Below are positions 18,218 to 26,959 of a DNA stretch of 55,543 nt, piece by piece. Location of the stretch: NCBI GenBank assembly GCA_001628005.1, contig LUQU01000050.1, forward strand, positions 1 to 55,543, read 5' to 3'. This stretch comes from SAR86 cluster bacterium REDSEA-S09_B4. GTDB taxonomy: Bacteria > Pseudomonadota > Gammaproteobacteria > Magnimaribacterales > Magnimaribacteraceae. The first letter of the stretch is position 1. Each line of letters begins with the position of its first letter. The notes under the pieces were generated by a model that saw only the letters and a list, made by a program, of their open reading frames with translations, made no database searches and was not told the origin of the DNA. The translations under genes and the position numbers were made by a program.

Positions 18218-19480
18218 TTAGTTTTTCAAAGCATAAACGGGGAATTCTTTACAGAGTTCCTTCACTTCTGATTTTACTCGTTTAATTTCATCTTCACTAT
18301 TTAAATCTTTAAGTACATCGCAAATCCATGTCGCAACTTGAGAAGCTTCTTTTTCTTTGAATCCTCTAGTGGTTATTGCTGGTGTGCCAATTCTTAGTCC
18401 GCTTGTCACAAATCTGGATTGAGGGTCATTAGGCACTGCATTTTTATTCAAAGTAATATTGGCTCTACCTAAACTTTCCTCAACATCTTTTCCTGTGATG
18501 TCTTTATTTATAAGGTCAACTAAAAACATATGATTCTTAGTGCCTTTAGAAACAATCTCAACGCCTCTTTCTTGGAAAACCTGGCACATTGTGTTTGCAT
18601 TTTTTAATACTTGAGCTTGATATGAGGCAAATTCTGGTTCTAATGCTTCCTTAAAACAAACTGCTTTTGCAGCTATGACATGCATTAAGGGCCCACCTTG
18701 AGACCCAGGAATTATTGCAGAATTTATTTTCTTTTCTATTTCTTCATTTTGTTTACCAAGAATGAGACCTCCTCGAGGCCCTCTTAAAGTTTTATGCGTC
18801 GTGGTTGTGATCACATCTGCAAACGGAACCGGTGAAGGATATAAGTTTGTGGCTACTAACCCTGCCACATGGGCCATATCTACTAGTAAATAGGCACCGA
18901 CCTCATCCGCAATCATTCTAAATTTTTTCCAGTCTACTATTCCTGAAAAAGCAGAAAAGCCAGCAATAATCATTTTAGGTTTGTGTTCTTTTGCTAAGGA
19001 TTCAACTTGCCCATAATCAATGTCACCCGTTTTTTTATCTAATCCATATTGAAAACTTTGATAAGTTTTACCTGAATAGTTCACACTAGTTCCGTGGCTA
19101 AGATGGCCGCCGTGATCAAGACTCATGCCAAGGATCACATCTCCGGGTTCACACAAGGCTAAATAAACAGCTAAGTTTGCGCTTGAGCCTGAATGGGGTT
19201 GAACGTTTGCGTAATCTGCTCCAAACAACTCCTTAGCTCTTTCGATAGCAAGGGTTTCTGCTTCATCAACAAATTCGCATCCACCGTAATATCTTTTGCC
19301 AGGGTATCCTTCCGCATATTTATTGGTCAAAACAGAACCTTGGGCTTCCAACACCCTCATCGACGTATAGTTTTCAGAAGCTATGAGTTCTATATGATCT
19401 TCTTGCCTTCCTAACTCTCCTTTTAGAGCTTTCCAAAGATCTGGATCATAATCTTTTATAGATTGATTATTTAAGAACAT
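18218..19480 (-). CDS. glyA: Serine hydroxymethyltransferase
   Basis: PLP enzyme converting serine and tetrahydrofolate to glycine and methylene-THF. 420 residues. Blocks seen: [36 protein letters not shown]-like [12 protein letters not shown], and the PLP-lysine site [14 protein letters not shown]. It is the first gene of the leftward glyA-nrdR-ribD-ribB(A)-ribH-nusB operon and has its own -10 element just upstream (19500-19505). Confidence 0.97.
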   Translation of the reverse strand: MFLNNQSIKDYDPDLWKALKGELGRQEDHIELIASENYTSMRVLEAQGSVLTNKYAEGYPGKRYYGGCEFVDEAETLAIERAKELFGADYANVQPHSGSSANLAVYLALCEPGDVILGMSLDHGGHLSHGTSVNYSGKTYQSFQYGLDKKTGDIDYGQVESLAKEHKPKMIIAGFSAFSGIVDWKKFRMIADEVGAYLLVDMAHVAGLVATNLYPSPVPFADVITTTTHKTLRGPRGGLILGKQNEEIEKKINSAIIPGSQGGPLMHVIAAKAVCFKEALEPEFASYQAQVLKNANTMCQVFQERGVEIVSKGTKNHMFLVDLINKDITGKDVEESLGRANITLNKNAVPNDPQSRFVTSGLRIGTPAITTRGFKEKEASQVATWICDVLKDLNSEDEIKRVKSEVKELCKEFPVYALKN

Positions 19481-19499
19481 AATTTTTTTGAGAAGTGCA

Positions 19500-19505
19500 A
19501 TTATA
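19500..19505 (-). promoter_or_regulatory. -10 element of the glyA operon
   Basis: Read on the minus strand, GGTATAATTGC gives a perfect TATAAT hexamer 20 bases before the glyA ATG. No good -35 hexamer sits 16-18 bases further upstream, so activation or an upstream AT element may be needed. The leader would be only about 13 bases long. Confidence 0.55.
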
Positions 19506-19536
19506 CCTAACGACCCAAAACATCTCAGCGGTTAAT

Positions 19537-20190
19537 TCATGGTTTCTTTGTTTTTATTGGTCGTTTTCTGTTGGCATTAATCTTTGAACAAATATTGCAT
19601 ATAAGTCCATCACATCCTCTTGCTGTGCAGAATTCTCTGCCGTACATAATTATTTGTATATGCAGTTTGTTCCACTTTTTTTCAGGAAACAGTCTTTTTA
19701 AATCTTTTTCAGTTTGCTTTACATTTTTGCCGTTTGTTAAACCCCATCTCTGTGCCAACCTATGAATGTGCGTGTCTACAGGAAAAGCATAGTGGCCAAA
19801 GCCCTGACTCATAACCACGGATGCGGTTTTATGTCCCACACCCGGTAATGTTTCTAGCGCTTCAAAAGAATCCGGTACTTGGCCTTTAAATTCTTTAATA
19901 AGAATTTTTGAGAGTTCAAATAAAGATTTAGACTTTTGCGGTGACAATCCGCAGGGTTTGATGATTCTTCGTATTTCTTTTCTACCGAGTTTTATCATTT
20001 TTTTAGGGCTGTTGGCTTTTTTAAATAACTCAGGTGTAACTAAATTTACTCTTACATCTGTGCACTGGGCTGAAAGGATTACGGCTATTAATAGAGTAAA
20101 AACCGAATCATGATCTAGTGGAATAGGGGGGTTTGGGTAGAGTTTATTTAATGACTCAGATATGAATTCAACTTTTTCAGATTTATTCAT
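19537..20190 (-). CDS. nth: Endonuclease III (DNA glycosylase/AP lyase)
   Basis: Removes oxidised pyrimidines and nicks the abasic site. 217 residues. The helix-hairpin-helix LETLPGVGHKTASVV carries catalytic Lys121, and VDTHIHRL carries catalytic Asp139. The C-terminal iron-sulphur region is unusual: Cys188, Cys193, Cys198 and Cys201, that is C-x4-C-x4-C-x2-C, whereas E. coli Nth has C-x6-C-x2-C-x5-C. The protein continues 16 residues past the last Cys with a basic tail. It reads away from the ExbB-like cassette and lies 56 bases upstream of glyA. Confidence 0.93.
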   Translation of the reverse strand: MNKSEKVEFISESLNKLYPNPPIPLDHDSVFTLLIAVILSAQCTDVRVNLVTPELFKKANSPKKMIKLGRKEIRRIIKPCGLSPQKSKSLFELSKILIKEFKGQVPDSFEALETLPGVGHKTASVVMSQGFGHYAFPVDTHIHRLAQRWGLTNGKNVKQTEKDLKRLFPEKKWNKLHIQIIMYGREFCTARGCDGLICNICSKINANRKRPIKTKKP

Positions 20191-20270
20191 GTATAGAACT
20201 GTTAGTGATAATTAGTTATTCTACAAGATAGGGACAGAAATTAATGAGTCACCGGTATCAATAAAATTCA

Positions 20271-20870
20271 GTGATAAAAACAGCTAAACCTCAATATCTT
20301 TTGCAAAGATCAATTATCTTACTTACCGTAATATTTTTTGCTTTTTATGTGCTTTACGATCTCAATCTTTTAAAACTAATATTTGAATCAGACAGAAGCA
20401 AGATCTCCATTCTCATTTTAGGTATTTATACAGCTGCTACTTTCCATTGGATTTACATTGCTAGTAATTTAGATTACGAAATAAAAGGAGAGGGCAAGGT
20501 TGCAGATTTCTTGAATGCAGTCGGGTCAAAGTCTTCTTCAGAAAGTCAAAGCCTTTTAAGGATACTTGAAGACGAACTATCGAATAGGCATGCACTGGGT
20601 CATATGATTTCCGATGTTTTATTAAAACTCGGCTTAACGGGGACAGTTGTTGGATTTATTCTCATGCTTTTGCCTATTGGTGAAATGAAAGACTTTGATC
20701 CAGAAAAAATACAACCTTTACTTTCCTCCATGAGTGGAGGAATGGCTGTTGCCTTGTATACCACGCTTTCTGGTTTGATCACCAGCACCATGCTCAAGTT
20801 TCAGTATTTTTTGCTTGATTCATCGCTTAGTAAATTAATTAATGGTCTTACTTCTGGAGACTTGGATTAA
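20271..20870 (+). CDS. MotA/TolQ/ExbB-like proton channel protein
   Basis: A 199-residue membrane protein with four predicted helices: about 14-33, 45-66, 116-136 and 150-172, with a cytoplasmic loop of about 50 residues between the second and third. The last two helices carry the channel family pattern GLTGTVVGFILML (121-133) and GGMAVALYTTLSGLI (156-170), close to MotA and ExbB/TolQ. The GTG start at 20271 is the best placed. The next gene encodes an ExbD/MotB-like partner 10 bases downstream, so the pair should form an ion-driven motor complex in the inner membrane. It is not tolQ or exbB of a standard cluster: no tonB, tolA, tolB or pal is nearby. Confidence 0.78.
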   Translation: MIKTAKPQYLLQRSIILLTVIFFAFYVLYDLNLLKLIFESDRSKISILILGIYTAATFHWIYIASNLDYEIKGEGKVADFLNAVGSKSSSESQSLLRILEDELSNRHALGHMISDVLLKLGLTGTVVGFILMLLPIGEMKDFDPEKIQPLLSSMSGGMAVALYTTLSGLITSTMLKFQYFLLDSSLSKLINGLTSGDLD

Positions 20871-20879
20871 GGGATTTAA

Positions 20880-21518
20880 ATGAAACACAGAATCCTTAAT
20901 AACGGGGAAGGGCAAGACGCTTTCACAGATTTACTTTTTAATTCCCTTTTAGGATTTGCCTTCATGTTCGCCATTGCGTTCATGTTGATTTCAGATCCCA
21001 GCGATGGCGGCAAGATAGACTCTAAAGCAGAAATTCTTATTTCTGTTAGATGGCCAGATCAGCACCCTGATGACGTAGATGCCATAGTAGAAAGTCCTCA
21101 AGGAGGATTAGTTTGGTATCACAACCGAGACACTGGACTTATGCATTTAGATAGGGATGACAGAGGAATATTTGCAGATAAGATGAATGTTAATGGGGCT
21201 ACGATTTCGAACCCCATCAATCAAGAAACGATTACCATTAGAGCACTTCAATCAGGTGAATACGTAGTTAACCTTCTTCACTACCAAGCAAATTATGATA
21301 AGCCTCTGTCTGTGGATGTTAAGGTAGAAAAACTTAATCCTGAAGTCGAGCTGGTTTATTACGGTAGCCATGAATTGAAGGGAGTGGGGGATGAGAAAAC
21401 TGCTGTTAGATTTTCAATCGACTCAAAAAAGAATATATCTGATGTAAATCAGATTCAGAAAAGGTTGCTTACAAAAGCTTTAGGCAGAAATTCCTTAATA
21501 GAAAATAAAAGTGATTGA
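20880..21518 (+). CDS. ExbD/MotB-like stator protein with beta-rich periplasmic domain
   Basis: A 212-residue protein with one membrane helix near the N-terminus (about 15-37). Asp17 in DAFTDLLFNSLLGFAFMF sits where ExbD, TolR and MotB have their proton-carrying Asp. The periplasmic part (about 45-200) is unlike the short ExbD/TolR fold or the OmpA domain of MotB: AEILISVRWPDQHPDDVDAI, then ESPQGGLVWYHNRDTGLM and a later GEYVVNLLHY strand, resembling the DUF2135/YfaP-type beta-sandwich. That resemblance is by eye. It is coupled to the third gene by an 8-base overlap. Confidence 0.7.
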   Translation: MKHRILNNGEGQDAFTDLLFNSLLGFAFMFAIAFMLISDPSDGGKIDSKAEILISVRWPDQHPDDVDAIVESPQGGLVWYHNRDTGLMHLDRDDRGIFADKMNVNGATISNPINQETITIRALQSGEYVVNLLHYQANYDKPLSVDVKVEKLNPEVELVYYGSHELKGVGDEKTAVRFSIDSKKNISDVNQIQKRLLTKALGRNSLIENKSD

Positions 21519-22071
21519 AGAAAGGGTTTTTTTGATTTTAGGCTATGTAGCCATTTCGGCTTTACTTTTAATATTCATACTTTATTCATCTTTCTCAGGT
21601 AAATTAAAAACGCTTGTTGTTTTCATCATGGCTTCCTTTTATGTATTCACCTGGATGGGCTATAAGCAAATATTGGGATGGCCATCTACACAAGTGATTC
21701 CTGATGAATTTAGACTTGTTTGGGTCTCTATAGACGAGCCAGATAAATTTACTAAACGGGAAGGTGAAATTCACTTTTGGATAAGGTACCAAGATGATGC
21801 GGGTATACCAGTAGGAAGACCAAGGGCTTTTAGCCTAATCTGGAGCGAAGAAAATCATAAAATGGCACAATCTGCTTTACTTCAACTTAAAGAAGGAACT
21901 CAACTTAATGGTAAAAAAACTTATGGAGTTCTTGATGCCAATAAATTCGATGAAAACGCAAATCCTTATGAAGAGTCAGAATCTATCAATACTCAGGCAG
22001 GAAATCCTTCTTTCGAATTTCAAGAAGTAGCTCCGCCAAGCTTACCTCCTAAGACTAAATTCGAAAACTAA
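21511..22071 (+). CDS. Two-helix membrane protein of the ExbB/ExbD-like cassette
   Basis: A 186-residue protein with two membrane helices (about 7-26 and 33-49), then a periplasmic-facing or cytoplasmic soluble part of about 135 residues with alternating strands (FRLVWVSIDEPDKF, GEIHFWIRYQDD) and a Pro-rich end. I do not recognise a family. It begins with GTG eight bases before the previous stop, so it must be translationally coupled and is probably a subunit of the same complex. It ends 4 bases from the convergent PQQ dehydrogenase gene. Confidence 0.68.
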   Translation: MIEERVFLILGYVAISALLLIFILYSSFSGKLKTLVVFIMASFYVFTWMGYKQILGWPSTQVIPDEFRLVWVSIDEPDKFTKREGEIHFWIRYQDDAGIPVGRPRAFSLIWSEENHKMAQSALLQLKEGTQLNGKKTYGVLDANKFDENANPYEESESINTQAGNPSFEFQEVAPPSLPPKTKFEN

Positions 22072-22075
22072 TCAA

Positions 22076-24316
22076 TTAGTCCTCTTCTTCACCAAACCAA
22101 GTGAATTGAGGAGCCTCCATATTTCCTAAAGCCACCTCTCTGTCTTCATAAGCTCTGGCTCTGACATAATGGTGAATATTATCTACTTCTTCTTCTGAGA
22201 GAACATCTGAAAAACCAGCCATGCCATTGCTTCCCAGTATTCCTTCTAGAACTATTTTATTAAATAGGTCATGGGTTCCTGTAGTCATCTTTCTTAAATC
22301 TGGTAACCCGCCAGCAGATTTAACTATAAAACCATGGCATACCGCACAATATTGATTGTAATTACTCTCACCATTTCGGATTTGAGCTACATTGACATCA
22401 GCAAGTTTTTGTTCAGGAATAGTTGTATCTCTTACATCAGGTATAGGAAGCTTCTCATTGCCACCTAGTTTAAAAACTAACAATCTACCAAAATTATTGT
22501 AGGTAAGAGAAGCTTGTATTTCTATCGGCGGTAAAGGCTCTCCTCCAAATAGATCCCCCCCACCAGATCCTGTTAAAACTGACACATACTGTTCTCCATC
22601 TATTTCAAAAGAAATTGGAGGGGCAAGCATGGAAGTATAGGTGTTAAATTCCCATAAACGTTCTCCTGTTTCCTTATCGTAAGCAGAGAACATGCCTAAG
22701 GCATCTCCTTGAAAAACTAGTCCTCCAGCAGTACCGAGAACTCCTCCATTCCAGTAATGTGGGATAGGTACTGACCATTTAGTTTCACCAGTTAGAGGGT
22801 TAAAAGCCTTAAGAAAACCTCCTGGTTCAGGCATTGATTCTAGGTTTGCAAGTACATTTTGGGCTAAAGAACTCATTTCTATACCCATATTCCATCTGCC
22901 CGGATTTCTTTTATATATGCCTGTCTTCTTATAGTTGTCATCAATTGCATAGAAGAAGGCATTTTCTTGGGCAGGTATGTAAACAAGGCCTGAATCCAAA
23001 TCTACTGACATTGCTTGCCAATTATGAGCACCTAAAGGTCCTGGCAGAACAAAAGATCCATTTTTAGAGTAATCCACATCAGGATTTTCAACTGGTCTTC
23101 CAGTTTCCAGATCAACATGAGTAGCCCAGGTAACAGCTGCAAAAGGGTGAGCCCTTAGCACCTTTCCATTGGATCTATCTATGACGTAGAAAAATCCGTT
23201 TTTTGGTGCTTGCAGTAATACTTTCTTCTGTTCTCCATCTACCTCCATATCAGCCAAAGCCATATCTTGCACAGCTGTGTAGTCCCAATTATCTTCAGGA
23301 GTAGTTTGATAGTGCCATTTGTATTTACCGGTATCAGCATCAACAGCAACTATAGAAGCTAAGAATAAATTATCTCCTCCTCCAGGAGATCTAATTTCTC
23401 TTGTCCATGGAGATCCATTGCCAACCCCTAAATAGACATTATTAAAATCTGGGTCATAGACAATTGAGTTCCAAACAGTACCTCCGCCACCAAATTCCCA
23501 CCAATTAGTACCTTTCCAGGTCTTGGCAGCCATTTCCATAGCGGGATCTTCAAACCCTAAAGACGGATCCCCTGGAACAGTAAAAAATCTCCATACTTGT
23601 TCGCCCGTTTCACTATCGTAGGCTGTTACATAACCCCTGACACCGTACTCAGCACCGCCATTACCTATAAAAACCTTGCCTTTTGCTACTCTAGGAGCAC
23701 CAGTAATCGTATAGGCTCTAGAGCGATCAGTAATGGTGTCTACTTCCCATATCTTTTCTCCTGTTTCGGCATTAAGTGAAAATAATCTTCCATCTAGGCT
23801 TGCAAAAAAGACTTTTCCTTCATAAACAGCAACCCCTCTATTAACTATGTCACAACAGGCTTTGCGTGCCCATTCACCTGGAACTTCTGGATCAAATTTC
23901 CATATAGTTTTCCCAGTTTTAGCTTCTACTGCATAAACCCGACTCCAGGTACTAGTAAAGAACATAATGCCATCAACAACAATTGGCGTAGCTTCAAGAG
24001 CCCTGTTGGTTCCCATATCTTTGTACCAAGCCAATCCTAGATCAGAAACACTATCTTTATTAATTTTTAATAAAGGAGAAAATCTTTGTTCTTCATAAGT
24101 TCTTCCGTGAGCTATCCAGTTTCCTGGTTCGCTTTCTGCATTTATAATTCTTTCATCATCTATGAGTCCAACTGAAGGCGAAGACTCTATTGGAGAGCTA
24201 ATCTCTTCTTTAACAATATTCTCTTGAGTAGGCTCTTCAGTATCCGCAAACAGGTAATAAAGAACTACGATTACAATTGCACCTAAAGTAAATGCAAATG
24301 GGAAAGGTTTATTCAT
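22076..24316 (-). CDS. Membrane-anchored PQQ-dependent alcohol dehydrogenase with haem c domain
   Basis: A periplasmic quinohaemoprotein of 746 residues. The N-terminus is an uncleaved-looking anchor (about 6-23) and a 40-residue acidic linker. An eight-bladed PQQ propeller follows (about 65-620): vicinal cysteines Cys154-Cys155 in KACCD, metal ligands Glu223, Asn300 and catalytic Asp345 in NWDYTA. The residue two after Asp345 is Thr, not the Asp seen in lanthanide enzymes, so calcium is expected. A C-terminal cytochrome c domain has CAVCH at 657-661 and a likely distal Met699. It should oxidise an alcohol or aldehyde and pass electrons to a cytochrome c or quinone. No PQQ synthesis genes are in the window. 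Confidence 0.9.
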   Translation of the reverse strand: MNKPFPFAFTLGAIVIVVLYYLFADTEEPTQENIVKEEISSPIESSPSVGLIDDERIINAESEPGNWIAHGRTYEEQRFSPLLKINKDSVSDLGLAWYKDMGTNRALEATPIVVDGIMFFTSTWSRVYAVEAKTGKTIWKFDPEVPGEWARKACCDIVNRGVAVYEGKVFFASLDGRLFSLNAETGEKIWEVDTITDRSRAYTITGAPRVAKGKVFIGNGGAEYGVRGYVTAYDSETGEQVWRFFTVPGDPSLGFEDPAMEMAAKTWKGTNWWEFGGGGTVWNSIVYDPDFNNVYLGVGNGSPWTREIRSPGGGDNLFLASIVAVDADTGKYKWHYQTTPEDNWDYTAVQDMALADMEVDGEQKKVLLQAPKNGFFYVIDRSNGKVLRAHPFAAVTWATHVDLETGRPVENPDVDYSKNGSFVLPGPLGAHNWQAMSVDLDSGLVYIPAQENAFFYAIDDNYKKTGIYKRNPGRWNMGIEMSSLAQNVLANLESMPEPGGFLKAFNPLTGETKWSVPIPHYWNGGVLGTAGGLVFQGDALGMFSAYDKETGERLWEFNTYTSMLAPPISFEIDGEQYVSVLTGSGGGDLFGGEPLPPIEIQASLTYNNFGRLLVFKLGGNEKLPIPDVRDTTIPEQKLADVNVAQIRNGESNYNQYCAVCHGFIVKSAGGLPDLRKMTTGTHDLFNKIVLEGILGSNGMAGFSDVLSEEEVDNIHHYVRARAYEDREVALGNMEAPQFTWFGEEED

Positions 24317-24413
24317 TTTTCTGACTCCAGAAGGTTTTATTAATTTTTTTAGTTCTTTGTTAGTATCTTATGAATATTTGTAAAAAACAAGGAACTGAGA
24401 GTTAAATGAGATT

Positions 24414-24710
24414 ATGTTTGGAAGGAATATAAGAAGAGCCCTGGTTTTATTAAAAATTACTTTAGAGCAAGATTCTGAGAGTACTAAGGAAATGCTAAAA
24501 ACTTATTATGCATACTCCCAAGGGAATGCCAAAAAAGAAGACCTTGATAAAGCAAATAAGCAACTAAATGTACTATCTAAGGAATTAGGATTTGGATTTC
24601 TAACTTTTATGCCTTTTGCGCCTATTACAATTCCCTTGTTAGTTAAACTGGCTAAAAAACATGAGATTGATATCGTTCCTGAATGGTTTAAAGACTCATT
24701 GAATAAGTAA
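24414..24710 (+). CDS. Small LETM1-like protein
   Basis: A 98-residue protein. The first half is helical and charged; residues 59-92 (GFGFLTFMPFAPITIPLLVK, then HEIDIVPEWF) resemble the membrane-proximal core of LETM1 family proteins, where a conserved proline-rich hydrophobic segment leads into a xxLPSxF-like end. The match is by eye and short. It is free-standing, divergent from the PQQ dehydrogenase and 93 bases ahead of the thiolase gene. A GGAACTGAGAG stretch before the ATG may serve the ribosome. Role in bacteria unknown; ion handling or membrane stability would be guesses. Confidence 0.6.
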   Translation: MFGRNIRRALVLLKITLEQDSESTKEMLKTYYAYSQGNAKKEDLDKANKQLNVLSKELGFGFLTFMPFAPITIPLLVKLAKKHEIDIVPEWFKDSLNK

Positions 24711-24803
24711 CTTCTAAGAAGCTATTTTATTTTCTTGCCAATTTCTCAACTCTAACCTAACATCTCTCGCCCGATAATAAAAAATTAGTTTTAAGGAGAA
24801 ATT

Positions 24804-25997
24804 ATGGCCGAAGCAGTAATAGTAGATAGTGTTAGAACTGGTCTAGCAAAGTCTTTTAGAGGAGGCTTTAATCAAACTAGAGCGGATAATATGACAGCCC
24901 ATCTTGTTGATGCGCTAATGGATAGAAACCCTGAAGTGGATCCCTCTACAGTAGAAGATATGATTTTAGGCTGTGGTGCTCCGGAAGGTGCTCAAGGTCA
25001 CAATATTGCCAGAAACGTTGCGGTGTTGTCTAAACTTCCTATAGAAGTTGGAGGTACAACGGTAAACAGATATTGTTCTTCCGGTCTCCAGACTGTTGCT
25101 ATGGCAGCAACTCAAGTACAAAGTGGTTTCGCAGATTGCATTATTGCCGGCGGGGTAGAGTCGATCAGCACAACCCAGGGTAAAAGTAACACACATATGT
25201 ATGTGAATGAAAAACTGGCAGAAGAAGCTCCAGGAATCTATCACGCCATGGGAACCACAGCTGAAACTGTAGCAAAAAGATATGGAGTAACTAGAGAGGC
25301 TCAAGATGAGTACGCCCTATCAAGTCAGGAAAGATGTGCCAAAGCACAAGATCAAGGTCTTTTTGATGATGAGATTATTCCTATGGAAACTAAAATGCTG
25401 TTAGTCAATAAAGAAACTGGAGCTGAAAAGGAAGTGGATACTGTGGTGGATAGAGATAACTGCAACAGGCCTGAAACAACATTAGAAGGGCTTGCAAGTC
25501 TCAATCCAGTATTTGATCCAGAAGAAGGATCTGTAACAGCAGGTAACTCTTCTCAGTTATCAGACGGTGCTTCTGTGACTATGGTTATGAGTGAAGATAA
25601 GGCAAATGAGTTAGGAGTTAAGCCTTTGGCTTATTTTAGAGGATTTACAGTAGTGGGTTGTCAGCCTGATGAGATGGGCATAGGGCCTGTTTATTCAATA
25701 CCTAAATTATTGAAGTCAGCTAACCTAACTGTAGATGACATTGATCTTTGGGAACTAAACGAAGCATTTGCTTCTCAGGTAGTTTACATAAGAGATCAAC
25801 TGGGATTACCAACTGAAAATCTAAATGTTAACGGCGGTTCTATAGCAATAGGCCATCCTTTTGGCATGACTGGATCTAGACAGGTAGGTCATTTAACCAG
25901 AGAGCTCAGAAGAAGAGGTGGAAAATACGGAATAGTAACCATGTGTGTTGGTGGAGGCATGGGAGCTACCGGTTTGTTTGAATCAATACCTGAGTAA
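24804..25997 (+). CDS. Acetyl-CoA C-acyltransferase (thiolase)
   Basis: Thiolase superfamily enzyme of 397 residues, joining or cleaving acyl-CoA thioesters. The nucleophilic Cys lies in [16 protein letters not shown], the His in [16 protein letters not shown], and the second catalytic Cys in [10 protein letters not shown] at the C-terminus. The set looks like the degradative FadA type, but the fadB partner is not adjacent, so its pathway is open. A clear AAGGAG ribosome site precedes the ATG. thiL follows with its start within a few bases of this stop. Confidence 0.92.
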   Translation: MAEAVIVDSVRTGLAKSFRGGFNQTRADNMTAHLVDALMDRNPEVDPSTVEDMILGCGAPEGAQGHNIARNVAVLSKLPIEVGGTTVNRYCSSGLQTVAMAATQVQSGFADCIIAGGVESISTTQGKSNTHMYVNEKLAEEAPGIYHAMGTTAETVAKRYGVTREAQDEYALSSQERCAKAQDQGLFDDEIIPMETKMLLVNKETGAEKEVDTVVDRDNCNRPETTLEGLASLNPVFDPEEGSVTAGNSSQLSDGASVTMVMSEDKANELGVKPLAYFRGFTVVGCQPDEMGIGPVYSIPKLLKSANLTVDDIDLWELNEAFASQVVYIRDQLGLPTENLNVNGGSIAIGHPFGMTGSRQVGHLTRELRRRGGKYGIVTMCVGGGMGATGLFESIPE

Positions 25998-26004
25998 AAT
26001 TAAT

Positions 26005-26955
26005 TTGGTTAAAGGTCTCGATAATTTAAACGAGCACCAAATAATAAAGGAATATTTTTCTGATGTCGGTTCTGCATATCTAGCAGAACATGGCATCAGA
26101 GTTCCCGTGGGGGATGATGCAGCAGTGCTTGCTCCTCCGAAAGGAAAAGAAAGTGTCATTTCTGTAGATACATCAATAGAAGGAGTGCATTTTTTAAACT
26201 CTATGAGTGCTTCAGATATTGCTTATAGGTCTGTCTCAGTTGCTCTCAGTGATCTAGCTGCTTGTGGAGCAACTCCTTCATGGTTTACTTTGGCTCTTAC
26301 TCTAGAAGATTATGACTCTGTATGGTTATCAGGTTTTAAAAGAGGACTTGAAGATATATCTAGCGAGCTGAAGATACCTCTAATTGGCGGCGATATGACT
26401 AAAGGCAATCTTTCAATTACTGTCCAGGTAGGAGGTTATGTTGAAAAAGGCAAGGCCTTAACTAGGAAGGGAGCTAAAGTAGGTGATTTAATCTATTTAA
26501 CTGGAGCAATAGGTGAGGCTTCTTCTGCTCTTGAGGACATAAAAAAAGATAATTTAGTAGACATAAAGAAAAGCAGGTATCTAAGACCAGAAATAAGATT
26601 TGGGGTAAGTAATAAATTAAAAGGAATTGCAACTTCAGCTATTGATGTCTCTGATGGGCTGTTTCAGGATTTAAATCACATTTGTACAGCAAGTAAAGTT
26701 GGAGCAAATCTTTACCTAGAAAAGGTCCCAACTTTTTTATCTAAATCATTATCTTTGGAAGAAATGAATAAAGGTGATGATTACGAGATTCTTTTTACTT
26801 CAGATAAAACAAACAAAGAAAAAATAGAAGAGATATCTAAACAGGAAAAAGTACCAATTTATGAAATCGGCTTAATAATAAAAGGGGACGAAGTGCAGAT
26901 TATTAACCAAGAAGGGGATTCTCTAAAAGCTTCTTCAGGATTTCAGCACTTTTAA
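26005..26955 (+). CDS. thiL: Thiamine-monophosphate kinase
   Basis: Phosphorylates thiamine monophosphate to the active diphosphate. Blocks seen: VGDDAAVL near the N-terminus, SVDTSIEGVHF, LIGGDMTKG, and AIDVSDGLFQDL. The frame is open from an ATG at 25945 inside the thiolase gene, but that would add 20 residues unlike ThiL; the TTG at 26005 gives a start a few residues before NEHQIIKEYF, which aligns with the usual N-terminus (317 residues). An ATT two codons earlier is also possible. It is followed 4 bases later by pgpA, the usual gene order. Confidence 0.9.
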   Translation: MVKGLDNLNEHQIIKEYFSDVGSAYLAEHGIRVPVGDDAAVLAPPKGKESVISVDTSIEGVHFLNSMSASDIAYRSVSVALSDLAACGATPSWFTLALTLEDYDSVWLSGFKRGLEDISSELKIPLIGGDMTKGNLSITVQVGGYVEKGKALTRKGAKVGDLIYLTGAIGEASSALEDIKKDNLVDIKKSRYLRPEIRFGVSNKLKGIATSAIDVSDGLFQDLNHICTASKVGANLYLEKVPTFLSKSLSLEEMNKGDDYEILFTSDKTNKEKIEEISKQEKVPIYEIGLIIKGDEVQIINQEGDSLKASSGFQHF

Positions 26956-26959
26956 AAAG

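Noticed and set aside
19481-19536. FMN or glycine riboswitch before the glyA-rib operon
   Set aside because: The spacer is 56 bases and the likely leader about 13 bases; too short for either.
25945-26004. ATG start for thiL inside the thiolase gene
   Set aside because: It would add 20 residues absent from ThiL and overlap the conserved thiolase end; the TTG at 26005 fits better.
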